From: Desulfosporosinus sp049943955
Lineage (GTDB): Bacteria; Bacillota; Desulfitobacteriia; Desulfitobacteriales; Desulfitobacteriaceae
Assembly (NCBI RefSeq): GCF_049943955.1
Contig: NZ_JBNFTW010000001.1
Span: 310,001 to 374,000, forward strand
Direction of reading: 5' to 3'
DNA: 64,000 nt
In this document: positions 25,070-34,237 of the stretch, one piece after another
How positions within the stretch are numbered: the stretch's first letter is position 1
How the letters are laid out: each line of letters starts with the position of its first letter
Made by a program: the position numbers and the translations under genes
The notes under the pieces: model-generated
Databases searched by the model: none
What the model was told of the DNA's origin: nothing
Seen by the model: the letters and a program-made list of their open reading frames with translations, nothing else

Positions 25070-27742
25070 GTGATTAAATCCGCAGACAAATACTTTTTAA
25101 CGTGGGATGAAGCTTTCCAGTGTGGAGTTAATGAGGCCGGCGGCAAGGGCTGGAATTTGGGACGTCTGGCACAGTATGGCTTCAAAATTCCCATGGGAGG
25201 AGTCCTTGCTACCCGTGCTTACGATGAGTTTATCAAGTACAACGGATTAGAGGACAGGGTTAAAACCATTTCTGAATCAGTAACTCTCGGAAGCATAGAG
25301 GAACCTAAAAACCAGGACAAATTGAGTCAATTAAGAGAAAAAATCAAAGCTGGCTCTATACCACAGCTTATCATGGAAGAATTAAGAACCATGCTCAACA
25401 GATTGGGTATTCTTGAAAGACCAATGGCTGTAAGATCGTCCGCTTCAGCGGAAGATTCCGCACAGGCATCCTTTGCGGGTATCCATGAATCGTTTCTAAA
25501 TGTCCGTGGTTTGAGTAACATCCTTGAATCTATAAAAGGGTGTTATGCCTCACTTTGGTCGACTCAGGCTATAGTATACCGCAGGAAACTAACAATCAGT
25601 GATGATGAGGTAGTTACTGGGGTGGTCGTGATGGAGATGGCGGACGCCCATGCAGCTGGAGTTGGTTTTACCTGTGATCCCCAAACTGGACGTCGGGATA
25701 TTTTGGTTATCAATGCGAATTTTGGCCTGGGCGAAAGCGTTGTTGCGGGCATTGTAGAGCCGGATACATATTATCTAGAGGCCAGTCCATGGCGCGCAGT
25801 ACCTCAATTAATTGAACGAAAAACTGGGCAGAAGGAAGGAGTAACCTGTCTTAAAGAGGGTGGAGGAACTCAATTTGTGCTGAAGGCTGAATATTATAAC
25901 AGACGGGTGTTGTCGGATGAGAAAATTGAGAGGTTAGGTTTACTGCTTTTAAGGGTTTTCGAAGCTCTTGGGGATTGTGATCAGCACCAGGATGTGGAAT
26001 GGGTTTTTGATGGCCGGGATTTCGTTTTAGTTCAGGCCAGACCAGTAACTTCCTTACCTCGTAAGACCTTTGACGCTTTAAAGAACCAAGCTGATATCTG
26101 GTCTAATGGAAATTATAGGGATGCTGTGCCTATGGTTCTGTCACCACTCAATCGACGTTTAGCGATTAATACCATCGATACAATTCTTAAATTTAATTTT
26201 ACCGAAACCGGTTATCCCTTGCCGGAAGGATTACAATTCTCCAGGTTTTTCAACGGTCGTCTGTATTGTAATCTATCGGCACTGCAATGGGCTATGTTTG
26301 ATGCGATGGGGTCATTGCCCCGTGACTTTAATGCCGGATGGGGGGGACACCAGCCGGAAATTGAGCTAAAGGACCCCAAACCTTTTGAGGGGACTGTTGG
26401 TTTGAAACGAACAGAGCGTGGATTAAAATACAACGATTTAGTTAATGAAGCAACAAAAAATGCCTCGGCAATTCATGCACGGGTCCTAGGCTCCATCAAC
26501 GACCTAACAAAGGATGGATTTGGGCACTTGTCAGATAAGGATTTTATTCAACTGTATAACGATCTGGGTAAGATATCCCTAGGATTTGCCGGGGAGTTCA
26601 CCTTTTTAAGCGGAGCGGCTTCTATGGCCATAGGGGGACTCATTAATATCCTAATGGAATTTTTCGCTTACGGGACTCCGATGATTATCAATGGCTTAAT
26701 GGTTGGTGGAACGGTGGACATAACGAGCGCAGATCACGGCTACAAACTTGTGGAATTGGCCGAAATTGCTCGCCAGGATAATGATGCTGTTCAATTTTTA
26801 ACCGGCCCAGCCTTTGGCCCGACGGGCTGGGAAGAGCAGTTACCTGAACGATCACCTTTTAAGCAGGCCTTCCGGGAGTTTTTAAAAGAATTTGGGCACC
26901 GGGCAGTCTACGAGCTGGATATTATTAACCCCAGGTGGAAGGAAGACCCTTCTTATCTGATGGATATTATACGTAGTACAATGAACACCGCTGATCTGGC
27001 TAAATTGAAGGCAAAGCAAAAGGAAAAATTAGAACAAGCTTGGCGGGAAATTGAAAAAAAAGTACCCTCTAATATACATCGTTCTATTAAGGAATTAATT
27101 AGGAGAGCTCAGGAAGGAGCTGCCGTTCGGGAAAAGACCAAATCAGTGATGGCAGTACTGATGGAGGCTTACCGGATGTTAGCCCAGGAGGTGGGGTCTC
27201 GTTTTTGCGAACGGGGTATTCTAGAAAAACAAGGCGATATTTACTTCTGTACTTGGCCTGAGCTGGTAACGATATTAGATGGCGAGTGGGACGGTGATGG
27301 GCTCCGGGCACTTGTTGCCGAACGAAAAATCTTTATGAATGAAATGAAGGCTATTGCACCGCCGGATATTATTATGGGAGACACTCCTAAGTATTCGGAA
27401 CCTGCTGCACGGACTTCCGACAATTTCCTGGCAGGTGTGCCTGTTGCCGCCGGAAGAGCCTCCGGTCCGGCTCGATTGATCCGTCATCCGAATGAAGGGA
27501 GCAGATTGCAGCCGGGAGATGTAATGGTAGCGCCATCCACTGATCCAGGTTGGACGCCGTTGTTTTTAAAAGCGAGTGCTGTGATCATGGAAACCGGAGG
27601 TTTCTTATCCCACGGGGCCATTGTGGCTAGGGAATATGGCATTCCCGCTGTCGTGAATATACCTGGAGTCATGCAATTGATTAAAGAGGGCCGGAAAGTA
27701 GATGTCGATGGGGATGAAGGTAAAATATTTCTACATTATTAA
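25070..27742 (+). CDS. PEP synthase/rifampin phosphotransferase-type enzyme
   Basis: 890 residues with three expected domains: an N-terminal ATP-grasp (GGKGWNLGRL near residue 24, AVRSSASAEDSAQASFAG near 121-138, GLGESVVAG, and QDVEW...LVQARPVTS near 310-330), a long helical middle region, and a C-terminal swivelling phosphohistidine domain with catalytic H848 in GGFLSHGAIVAREYG. The C-terminal PEP/pyruvate-binding barrel of true PEP synthase is absent, as in rifampin phosphotransferases (Rph). It would transfer a phosphate from ATP through H848 to an unknown acceptor. The local TetR regulator fits an inducible detoxification role, but rifampin itself is not proven. Start is GTG with TTGGAGA upstream. 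Confidence 0.85.
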   Translation: MIKSADKYFLTWDEAFQCGVNEAGGKGWNLGRLAQYGFKIPMGGVLATRAYDEFIKYNGLEDRVKTISESVTLGSIEEPKNQDKLSQLREKIKAGSIPQLIMEELRTMLNRLGILERPMAVRSSASAEDSAQASFAGIHESFLNVRGLSNILESIKGCYASLWSTQAIVYRRKLTISDDEVVTGVVVMEMADAHAAGVGFTCDPQTGRRDILVINANFGLGESVVAGIVEPDTYYLEASPWRAVPQLIERKTGQKEGVTCLKEGGGTQFVLKAEYYNRRVLSDEKIERLGLLLLRVFEALGDCDQHQDVEWVFDGRDFVLVQARPVTSLPRKTFDALKNQADIWSNGNYRDAVPMVLSPLNRRLAINTIDTILKFNFTETGYPLPEGLQFSRFFNGRLYCNLSALQWAMFDAMGSLPRDFNAGWGGHQPEIELKDPKPFEGTVGLKRTERGLKYNDLVNEATKNASAIHARVLGSINDLTKDGFGHLSDKDFIQLYNDLGKISLGFAGEFTFLSGAASMAIGGLINILMEFFAYGTPMIINGLMVGGTVDITSADHGYKLVELAEIARQDNDAVQFLTGPAFGPTGWEEQLPERSPFKQAFREFLKEFGHRAVYELDIINPRWKEDPSYLMDIIRSTMNTADLAKLKAKQKEKLEQAWREIEKKVPSNIHRSIKELIRRAQEGAAVREKTKSVMAVLMEAYRMLAQEVGSRFCERGILEKQGDIYFCTWPELVTILDGEWDGDGLRALVAERKIFMNEMKAIAPPDIIMGDTPKYSEPAARTSDNFLAGVPVAAGRASGPARLIRHPNEGSRLQPGDVMVAPSTDPGWTPLFLKASAVIMETGGFLSHGAIVAREYGIPAVVNIPGVMQLIKEGRKVDVDGDEGKIFLHY

Positions 27743-28136
27743 GTAAACAAGCAGTCAAACTCTTAGTTCTCATTATCTCGATATGCAAGTCATCAAAATT
27801 ACCATTTAATGCGGCGAACTCCTTTACTACCGGTTATGGCTTAGAGAAGCTATTAACCGGTTTTCTTTTGTTTCCAAATAGATAGAAATAATAGTATCCA
27901 AGCACGACAAAATTAGCGACAAGATAGTCACCACACAAACCGTACTATGTTTAGTAAATGCAGTCATGAATATTTTTAATTAATCCTCTACAAAATATCT
28001 TCCATAGTATAAAGTCGTCATTCCAAGTAATTTAACTTGTAAAAGCGCTTAAGAGCAGCGGTCCGTGTGTAGCCGGGGCATGAACAAAGGCAATATTGTT
28101 ATAAAATAAAGATCGTAAAATTATGAGGTAAGAATA
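27743..28136. other. Spacer with terminator, otherwise unassigned
   Basis: After the terminator at its start, about 260 AT-rich bases contain no frame or RNA motif I recognise. A promoter for the exporter genes must lie here, but no convincing -35/-10 pair was found. Confidence 0.4.
27829..27869 (+). terminator. Terminator after the phosphotransferase gene
   Basis: ACCGGTTATGGCTT pairs imperfectly with AAGCTATTAACCGGT around a short loop and is followed by TTTTCTTTTG. Confidence 0.7.
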
Positions 28137-29051
28137 ATGAAGAATAAGAAAAGGTCGAATCGAAAAGCAATTATTTGGTCAATCCTAGGTATGTTGGTTG
28201 TTGCCTTAGTTATTATTAAATTAGCCGTACCCAAGAAATTGAACTATTCCGAGGTTAAACCGACAGTTGGCAGTTTAACGACTTACTACAGTTTTTCCGG
28301 CAGCGTTGCAGCCAAGAACAGTCAGACAGTCTATGCGAGTCAGGCTATGCAAATAAAGGATATAAAGGTCGCCGAGGGTGACCAAGTTACGCCGGATACT
28401 GTACTTATGACGACTACAAATGGTTTAGAAGTAAAGCCGGATATTTCCGGGAAGATAACAACTATTTATGCAGATGTTAATGCTCAAATGATGCCAGGGG
28501 CAAAACTGTTGGACATTGTTGATTTTTCAAATCTTCAATTGATAGCCCAGGTTGATGAAAACGACTTAGCGGCCGTTTCAACTGGCAAAGAAGCCACTGT
28601 CACCATTAATGCCTTGAACAAAGAGGTCACTGGGAAAATAACGGATGTTTCGCAAGTAGGTACCTATCAAAACGGTTATTCTACCTTTACGGCGACCATT
28701 TCCCTGCCTAAGGAGAGCGATCTTCGGGTAGGTATGTCGGCGCAAGCAAAGATCAAAAACCAAAGTGTTTCCGGTGCTGTTATTTTGCCCATGTCTGCTA
28801 TTCAGTTCGACGTGGATAATAATCCATATGTTCTGTTAAAAAACAGCAGTAATATGCCTAAACAAGTCGGGGTTACGCTTGGTATTAACGACGGTGTCAA
28901 TGTTGTGATCAAAAGCGGGGTAACAACAAACGATATTATTCTAATACCACCTGCGACAACCACTAACACAGGTTTCGGTCCGGGCTCACAGATGCGTCAA
29001 GGTACGAACAATGCTCAACAAGGAACCTCCGGAGGTGGCAGTGGGCAATGA
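28137..29051 (+). CDS. MacA/HlyD-like efflux periplasmic adaptor
   Basis: 304 residues. A single N-terminal membrane anchor (about residues 12-32) is followed by a barrel-sandwich/lipoyl fold split as in adaptor proteins (AKNSQTVYASQAMQIKDIKVAEGDQVTPDTVLM then VKPDISGKI). A beta-barrel region and a Gly/Gln/Asn-rich tail close the protein. No long coiled-coil hairpin is seen, as expected in Gram-positive adaptors. It overlaps the ATPase gene by 4 bases and forms a three-gene MacAB-type exporter. Substrate unknown. Confidence 0.87.
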   Translation: MKNKKRSNRKAIIWSILGMLVVALVIIKLAVPKKLNYSEVKPTVGSLTTYYSFSGSVAAKNSQTVYASQAMQIKDIKVAEGDQVTPDTVLMTTTNGLEVKPDISGKITTIYADVNAQMMPGAKLLDIVDFSNLQLIAQVDENDLAAVSTGKEATVTINALNKEVTGKITDVSQVGTYQNGYSTFTATISLPKESDLRVGMSAQAKIKNQSVSGAVILPMSAIQFDVDNNPYVLLKNSSNMPKQVGVTLGINDGVNVVIKSGVTTNDIILIPPATTTNTGFGPGSQMRQGTNNAQQGTSGGGSGQ

Positions 29052-29725
29052 GTGAAATATTGAATATGCAAAACATTGTTAAATGCTATTATCTCGATGC
29101 TGAAGAGTTTATGGTACTTAAAGAGGTTAGCCTAAAAGTTTATGAAGGAGAGTTTGTTTCTATATTAGGACCCTCTGGCTCAGGAAAATCCACCTTGATG
29201 AATATCATAGGGTGCCTTGATGTTCCTACAGTCGGAAAATACGTTTTAGCAGACCATGATGTTGAGGATTTGGATGAGATAGAACTGGCCCGGATTCGCA
29301 ATAAATTAATCGGTTTTGTATTTCAGAGTTTTCAGCTTCTGCCAAGGCTGAACGCCCTGGAAAACGTGGAGCTGCCAATGATTTATGCCAGAGTAGCGCC
29401 GGAAGAACGAAAAAAAAGGGCCGAAGGGATCCTTGAGCGTGTGGGTCTTAGAGAAAGAATGAAAAACTATCCTAATCAGCTCTCAGGTGGACAACAACAG
29501 CGTGTAGCTATTGCCCGTGCCGTTGTAACCGAGCCGGCTATCCTGCTGGCCGATGAACCCACTGGGTCACTTGACCAAAAGACCGGTAAACAGATTATGG
29601 AATTGTTTGAAGACCTCAATGCTGAAGGAAGAACAATTATTATGATTACTCATGACCAAAATATCGCCGGGCATGCCAAAAGAATTGTCAATATACTCGA
29701 CGGACGTTTAAGCGAGGGGGTGTGA
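29048..29725 (+). CDS. MacB-type ABC exporter ATPase
   Basis: 225 residues of the LolD/MacB ATPase class. Walker A GPSGSGKST, Q-loop FVFQSFQLLPRL, signature LSGGQQQRVAIARAV and Walker B ILLADEPTGSLD are intact. It sits between the adaptor and the permease, 4 bases before the latter, and energises conformational work of the FtsX-like permease. Confidence 0.93.
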   Translation: MSEILNMQNIVKCYYLDAEEFMVLKEVSLKVYEGEFVSILGPSGSGKSTLMNIIGCLDVPTVGKYVLADHDVEDLDEIELARIRNKLIGFVFQSFQLLPRLNALENVELPMIYARVAPEERKKRAEGILERVGLRERMKNYPNQLSGGQQQRVAIARAVVTEPAILLADEPTGSLDQKTGKQIMELFEDLNAEGRTIIMITHDQNIAGHAKRIVNILDGRLSEGV

Positions 29726-29729
29726 GCCA

Positions 29730-30903
29730 GTGCTGAAAGAAAGCATCAAAATGTCATGGAGTAATATTACGCATAATAAAGTGCGTTCATTTTTGACTGT
29801 GCTGGGGGTGGTCATCGGCGTATCCTCCATCATCGCCCTAATTACTATTGTACAAGGTGCTACAGGAAGTATCACCAGCCAGATCTCTTCTCTTGGAGCA
29901 GATAAAATTACCATTCAGGCCATGGGCACTCGTCTAAAGCAAGGGCTTAGTGAGGCGGATTTGAAGCAGCTTGCCCAGGTCAATAACGTCAGCGGTGTTT
30001 CGCCTACGGTTTCAGGTAGTGCCGCTTTGGTGAAAGATAGTCAAGTAGAAACAGGTGTTTCAATCCAAGGTAAAAATGAAACATACTTTAAAAAGGAAAC
30101 GGATATCATGGCGATTGGCCGGGGAATAAATATACTGGATGTGAACGATAAAAATCAAGTGGCTGTTCTCGGCAGCGATCTTGTCAAAGATTTTTTTTTT
30201 CGGAATTAATCCTCTTGGCCATAAGATTCTGATTAACGGCAATACCTTTACGATTGTCGGAGTTCTAAAAGCTTCAAGCGGCACAATCGCTGGTTCAACC
30301 AACAAAATTGCCATGATACCTTATACTACGGCTATGAAAACGTTGGCGGTAGGGTACATAAAAAGTGTTGATGTTTATATGAGTGATTCCAGTAAATCGG
30401 TTGCAATTACCAATGATCTTACAACCGTCCTAAACACAGCATTTAATTATTATAAGGATTCCTTTAGTGTGATTAATATGCAGAATATCATTAATATGAT
30501 TGGTAATATAACAGGCATGATGGCTCTATTATTGGCAGGAATTGCTTCCATTTCTTTGCTTGTGGGTGGAATCGGGATTATGAATATGATGCTTGTATCC
30601 GTGACGGAACGCACTACAGAGATAGGCCTGCGCAAGGCGTTAGGAGCTGAACCTGCACAGATTCAGTTACAATTTTTGATCGAGTCAATCTTTATTTCCT
30701 TATTTGGCGGCATTTTAGGATTGCTTCTTGGGATTTTGATTGCTTTAGCTGCATCTGTACTCATGAATTTTACGTTTATATTGACAACTTGGACAGTATT
30801 ACTGGCCGTAGGATTTGCGGCAGTTGTGGGAATTATCTTCGGCTTAGCCCCTGCGAGAAAAGCGAGTCGATTAAATCCAATTGATGCACTTAGGCACGTG
30901 TAA
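29730..30903 (+). pseudogene. MacB/FtsX-like ABC permease interrupted by a frameshift at a T10 tract
   Basis: The gene is complete except for one extra base. The first part (ending VKDFFFRN, stop 30207-30209) holds the N-terminal membrane helix and the MacB periplasmic start. The second continues as FFFGINPLGHKI and carries the three C-terminal membrane helices with the ERTTEIGLRKALGA motif and the closing PARKASRLNPIDALR. The frames meet at ten consecutive T (30191-30200); nine T would restore about 390 residues, the normal MacB core size. It may be a real mutation, a phase-variable tract, transcriptional slippage or a sequencing error. The 3' end overlaps the convergent permease gene by 14 bases. 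Confidence 0.85.
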
Positions 30904-31636
30904 GGCGGTACAATGCCCATGAGAAACTGATCGAGCACATAACGGCAAGCAAAAGAATAACCAAGATTACCTCGTGGGTTACAATGTTCCCCTGCAAAAT
31001 TAAAGACCGTAAAGTATTTATTACATGGGTAAAAGGGTTGAGATTAATCGCTATTGCCAGTCCACCAGCTAATTTATCTCCCGGAAATAACGCCGTACTT
31101 AAAAAGAAGATTGGCAAAACAATTGCGTTCATTACGGTTTCGTAAATCACTTCATTGGGAAGACAAAGACTGATTGCATATGTTAATCCGGCTATAAAGA
31201 ACGCTGTCAGAAATACCAGCAAAATAATTACAAGAAGTCCCAAAAATCCCGAAGCGATTTTTACTGAGAAAGCCAGGCTGACAACACTGATAATAGCAAC
31301 TTCAATAAAAGTGCAGAGTACCGCTTCCAATACCTGCCCAAGTACAATTGAGCTTCTTCGAACCGGGGCAATTAGTATTCGGTAGAAACTGCCGTCTGCT
31401 TTCATCAGGTAATTCATAATTCCGCCGCTGCTGCAGGTTCCAAAGGTAACCAGTACAATCAGTCCAGGGAGAATAAAAGCCGTATAGTTTCTGATTCCCA
31501 TACCCTGCATAAATTGCCCGGCAACGGTGCTATATAAAACCAGCCAAAGCATAGGCTGCAAAATAGTAATCACAATCGTGAAAGCGTTGTGGAAACGCCA
31601 CTTTATGTCACGTTGAAGTAAGGTGAGAACGCTCAT
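30890..31636 (-). CDS. ABC-2 type exporter permease
   Basis: 248 residues with six hydrophobic segments in the ABC-2 (DrrB-like) pattern, including the GLIVLVTFGTCSSGGIMNYLM and PIFFLSTALFPGDKLAGGL regions; the latter precedes the conserved NPFTHVINTLR. The start ATG overlaps the ATPase stop by one base (TGATG), showing coupling. With the ATPase it probably exports a drug or lipid-like molecule; the substrate is not readable. Confidence 0.9.
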   Translation of the reverse strand: MSVLTLLQRDIKWRFHNAFTIVITILQPMLWLVLYSTVAGQFMQGMGIRNYTAFILPGLIVLVTFGTCSSGGIMNYLMKADGSFYRILIAPVRRSSIVLGQVLEAVLCTFIEVAIISVVSLAFSVKIASGFLGLLVIILLVFLTAFFIAGLTYAISLCLPNEVIYETVMNAIVLPIFFLSTALFPGDKLAGGLAIAINLNPFTHVINTLRSLILQGNIVTHEVILVILLLAVMCSISFSWALYRLTRA

Positions 31637-32586
31637 CAACTGGCCTCCTTTTCATCGATACCGGTTAGCCTGATAAAAACATCTTCCAAGGTGGGCTGCA
31701 TAATCTCGATACCCAGGAAAGAAACACTATGCTCCAATAACCGGCGAGTTGCTTTTTCCAAATCGTGATGGCCGTTTTTTAATTCGGTAATAATTTTGTT
31801 ACGGCGCAAATCCGATTCTTGCAAATCAATAGCGCTTTTTAACAGCTCAAAACAGCTTTTGGCTTCTTCATTCGATGAAAAGCTAATTTTCAGCATATCC
31901 TGGTGCAAATATTCCCGGAGAGCGTTCGGAGAACCTTGGATGATCTCTTTCCCATTTTTCATAATACAAATCGTATCACTTAGCTGGTCAGCTTCCTCTA
32001 AATAGTGAGTTGTTAAAAAAATCGTAGTTCCAAAATCGTTTCTGATTTTTTTCATCATATCCCACATTGCCATGCGGGACCCTATATCCATGCCAACGGT
32101 CGGTTCGTCCAGAAACAGGACTTTGGGATTTGACATCAGGTTGAGCGCGATATCAAGGCGTCTCTTCACGCCGCCAGAATAAGACGAAACCGGGTATTTC
32201 AAATATCGTTCTAAGCCAAAGCAAGAAATTAGTGCTTTCATTCGCTTTTGTGCTTCTGTTTTCGACACTTGATAAAGTTTACTTTGGAACATCATATTTT
32301 CTGTGAGGGACAGATGCGTATCAATAGAAGTTCGTTGCGCTACACAGGCGATTTTTGTGCGGATTGCAGCCGCTTCATCAACAACATTTTTGCCAAACAT
32401 GATTACACTTCCGGATGTAGGGCTCAGATAAGTGGTCAGTACGTTGATAAGGGTTGATTTTCCCGCGCCGTTTGGTCCTAAGAGAGAAAAAATTTCGCCT
32501 TCGTTTACTGACAAAGTGAGGCCATTTAATGCCTGCACTCCGTTTTTGTACTTTTTAACTAATTCTTTAACAAGTATGGCAGTCAT
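31636..32586 (-). CDS. DrrA-like ABC exporter ATPase
   Basis: 316 residues. Walker A GPNGAGKST, signature SYSGGVKRRLDIALNL and Walker B VLFLDEPTVGMD are present, followed by THYLEEADQLSD, typical of DrrA/multidrug ATPases with a C-terminal extension of about 100 residues. Start ATG lies behind GGGAGGA. It shares a transcript with the permease and probably with the upstream AraC-type regulator, 62 bases away. Confidence 0.92.
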   Translation of the reverse strand: MTAILVKELVKKYKNGVQALNGLTLSVNEGEIFSLLGPNGAGKSTLINVLTTYLSPTSGSVIMFGKNVVDEAAAIRTKIACVAQRTSIDTHLSLTENMMFQSKLYQVSKTEAQKRMKALISCFGLERYLKYPVSSYSGGVKRRLDIALNLMSNPKVLFLDEPTVGMDIGSRMAMWDMMKKIRNDFGTTIFLTTHYLEEADQLSDTICIMKNGKEIIQGSPNALREYLHQDMLKISFSSNEEAKSCFELLKSAIDLQESDLRRNKIITELKNGHHDLEKATRRLLEHSVSFLGIEIMQPTLEDVFIRLTGIDEKEAS

Positions 32587-32648
32587 TTTAGTCCTCCCTA
32601 ATCGGGAACTGAATTTCTGTCAGGTACTTAATCTGGTAATCCATTAGT

Positions 32649-33515
32649 TTAATTCCCCTTTTCTTTTTTTACAGCAATCCACACTTCGGAGTGTCCCGCC
32701 TGTGGCCTTGCCTCGCTGATTGGATAAACTTCAATATCCGGAAGTTCTGCGTAAACATACCCTGAGAAGGGAAGCCACTCTGTGAGGAAGCGTCTAAAAA
32801 TGCTTTGAATGGATTCTTTGAAATATCCGTCGCTCTCAAAAATTACCCATGTTGCTGCCGGAATTTCATACTCGAACATATCTTTGGGGACAGGTTTATC
32901 GGTTGCTGCTGCTATGTAGTAATAAATTTCGTCGAGGCTTTGACAGGCAGTAATTCCCAGTACACCTTGCGGGGACTTATTTGACAGATTGCAAATTTCT
33001 GGAAATTTGCTGCTTTTTAATGTCATTTCCCAAAAGGGAGGGACATTCTTTTGGTTTTCTTCCATATTTAATGTCAAAGGAATGCGCATGCCTACAATGT
33101 GCATAGCTTCTTTTTCTTCGACCCGATAGGGCATAACATTACCTCCCATAATTTTGACTGAAAACCGGATAGGCGGGTATGCATTTAATACGCTTCCCTG
33201 TGCCTTTGCAGAAATCGGAGAGATCCCATGTACGCTCTGAAATGCCCGGTTGAAGGATGTAGGGGAAGTGTAGCCGTATTTCAATGCCACCTCAAGAACT
33301 TTACTGTCTGTCGTCTGCAATTGAAATGCCGCTTGCGTCATCCTTCGACGCCGGATATATTCAGAAAGCGAAATACCTGCTACATAGGAAAACATCCGCT
33401 GAAAATAATAGGTGGAGCAACACGCGATTTTAGCTGCCTCGTCATAAGAAATCTCAGCGGCTAAGTTACTTTCAATGTAGTCAATGGCGTTGCTCAAATT
33501 CTTTAGCCATTCCAT
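32649..33515 (-). CDS. AraC-family regulator with GyrI-like effector domain
   Basis: 288 residues. The N-terminal AraC double helix-turn-helix (residues 1-105; EISYDEAAKIACCSTYYFQRMFSYV and YGYTSPTSFNRAFQSVHGISP) is followed by a GyrI/Rob-type small-molecule-binding domain (about 125-288; VMPYRVEEKEAMHIVGMRIPL and a late EVWIAVKK). Such regulators sense bulky drugs, which fits the exporter encoded directly downstream. AAGGTGAAG precedes the ATG. Confidence 0.9.
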   Translation of the reverse strand: MEWLKNLSNAIDYIESNLAAEISYDEAAKIACCSTYYFQRMFSYVAGISLSEYIRRRRMTQAAFQLQTTDSKVLEVALKYGYTSPTSFNRAFQSVHGISPISAKAQGSVLNAYPPIRFSVKIMGGNVMPYRVEEKEAMHIVGMRIPLTLNMEENQKNVPPFWEMTLKSSKFPEICNLSNKSPQGVLGITACQSLDEIYYYIAAATDKPVPKDMFEYEIPAATWVIFESDGYFKESIQSIFRRFLTEWLPFSGYVYAELPDIEVYPISEARPQAGHSEVWIAVKKEKGN

Positions 33516-33659
33516 TTCTTCACCTTCTTGTAAAGATCATACAACTTAAAGGAAATTTATTCCTCGCTTTCGCTGTCCTCTTTTGTAAATCCATGAATTT
33601 TTCAAACTAAAGAGGATATCCTAGATGTTAGATCGATTGTCTAGAGGTGACAGCAAAAA

Positions 33660-34121
33660 ATGCCAATAAACATCATCCCTTTTATATATACTGCAGTTCT
33701 GGGAGCAATTCTGATAAGTATAGTTCCTAAACCAGAAATACGGCGTTTTGCCTTTTACGGGATAATTTTTGGGGGGATGCTGGATTTTGTATTTGTTTCT
33801 ATTGCTAATTTGCTGGGCGAATTTAAGTATATTAACTACGAACCGTTTGGCTTAATGGGAATACATATCGTCGCACCAACTGCTTGGACAATTTTCTTTA
33901 TCATGTATTTCTATTTTTTACCTAATAAAAGAGTATATATTTATTTGTACACTATCGCAGGAATAGGTTACAGTGTGTTCTTTTGTCAAACGATTACCAA
34001 ACTGGGTGTTTTAACACTAACACACGGTATAATAGACTCAATCGTGCCTTTTGTAATCTGGTTTCCGATAGCTACTTGGGGTTTTCTAAAGCTAACCAAT
34101 GATCATGGGCAAGCTATGTAA
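33660..34121 (+). CDS. Multi-pass membrane protein, function unknown
   Basis: 153 residues, about five hydrophobic helices with short loops (for example residues 5-21, 27-48, 65-87, 91-112 and 120-145). Start ATG has AGAGGTGAC upstream. Codon use is AT-rich. No enzymatic motif is seen. It is followed by a second membrane protein gene and appears to form a small transcription unit with it. I do not recognise the family. Confidence 0.7.
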   Translation: MPINIIPFIYTAVLGAILISIVPKPEIRRFAFYGIIFGGMLDFVFVSIANLLGEFKYINYEPFGLMGIHIVAPTAWTIFFIMYFYFLPNKRVYIYLYTIAGIGYSVFFCQTITKLGVLTLTHGIIDSIVPFVIWFPIATWGFLKLTNDHGQAM

Positions 34122-34144
34122 AATAACTTTTGGAGGGATTAAAC

Positions 34145-34237
34145 TTGGGTCATCCCAAACCAAATTCACCGCTTCGCCTTATAAATCAGCGTCTTTTAAA
34201 AGTATTACTTGTGTTTTCTCGGTGGTCTTATGTATGA
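34145..34237 (+). CDS. Possible 30-residue small ORF overlapping the next gene
   Basis: A TTG start lies behind a very good TTTTGGAGGG site, and the frame ends (TGA) just inside the following gene. The peptide is basic and proline-containing at the start (GHPKPNSPLR) and hydrophobic near the end. It may be a leader peptide for translational coupling, or a remnant. Evidence is the ribosome binding site alone. Confidence 0.25.
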   Translation: MGHPKPNSPLRLINQRLLKVLLVFSRWSYV

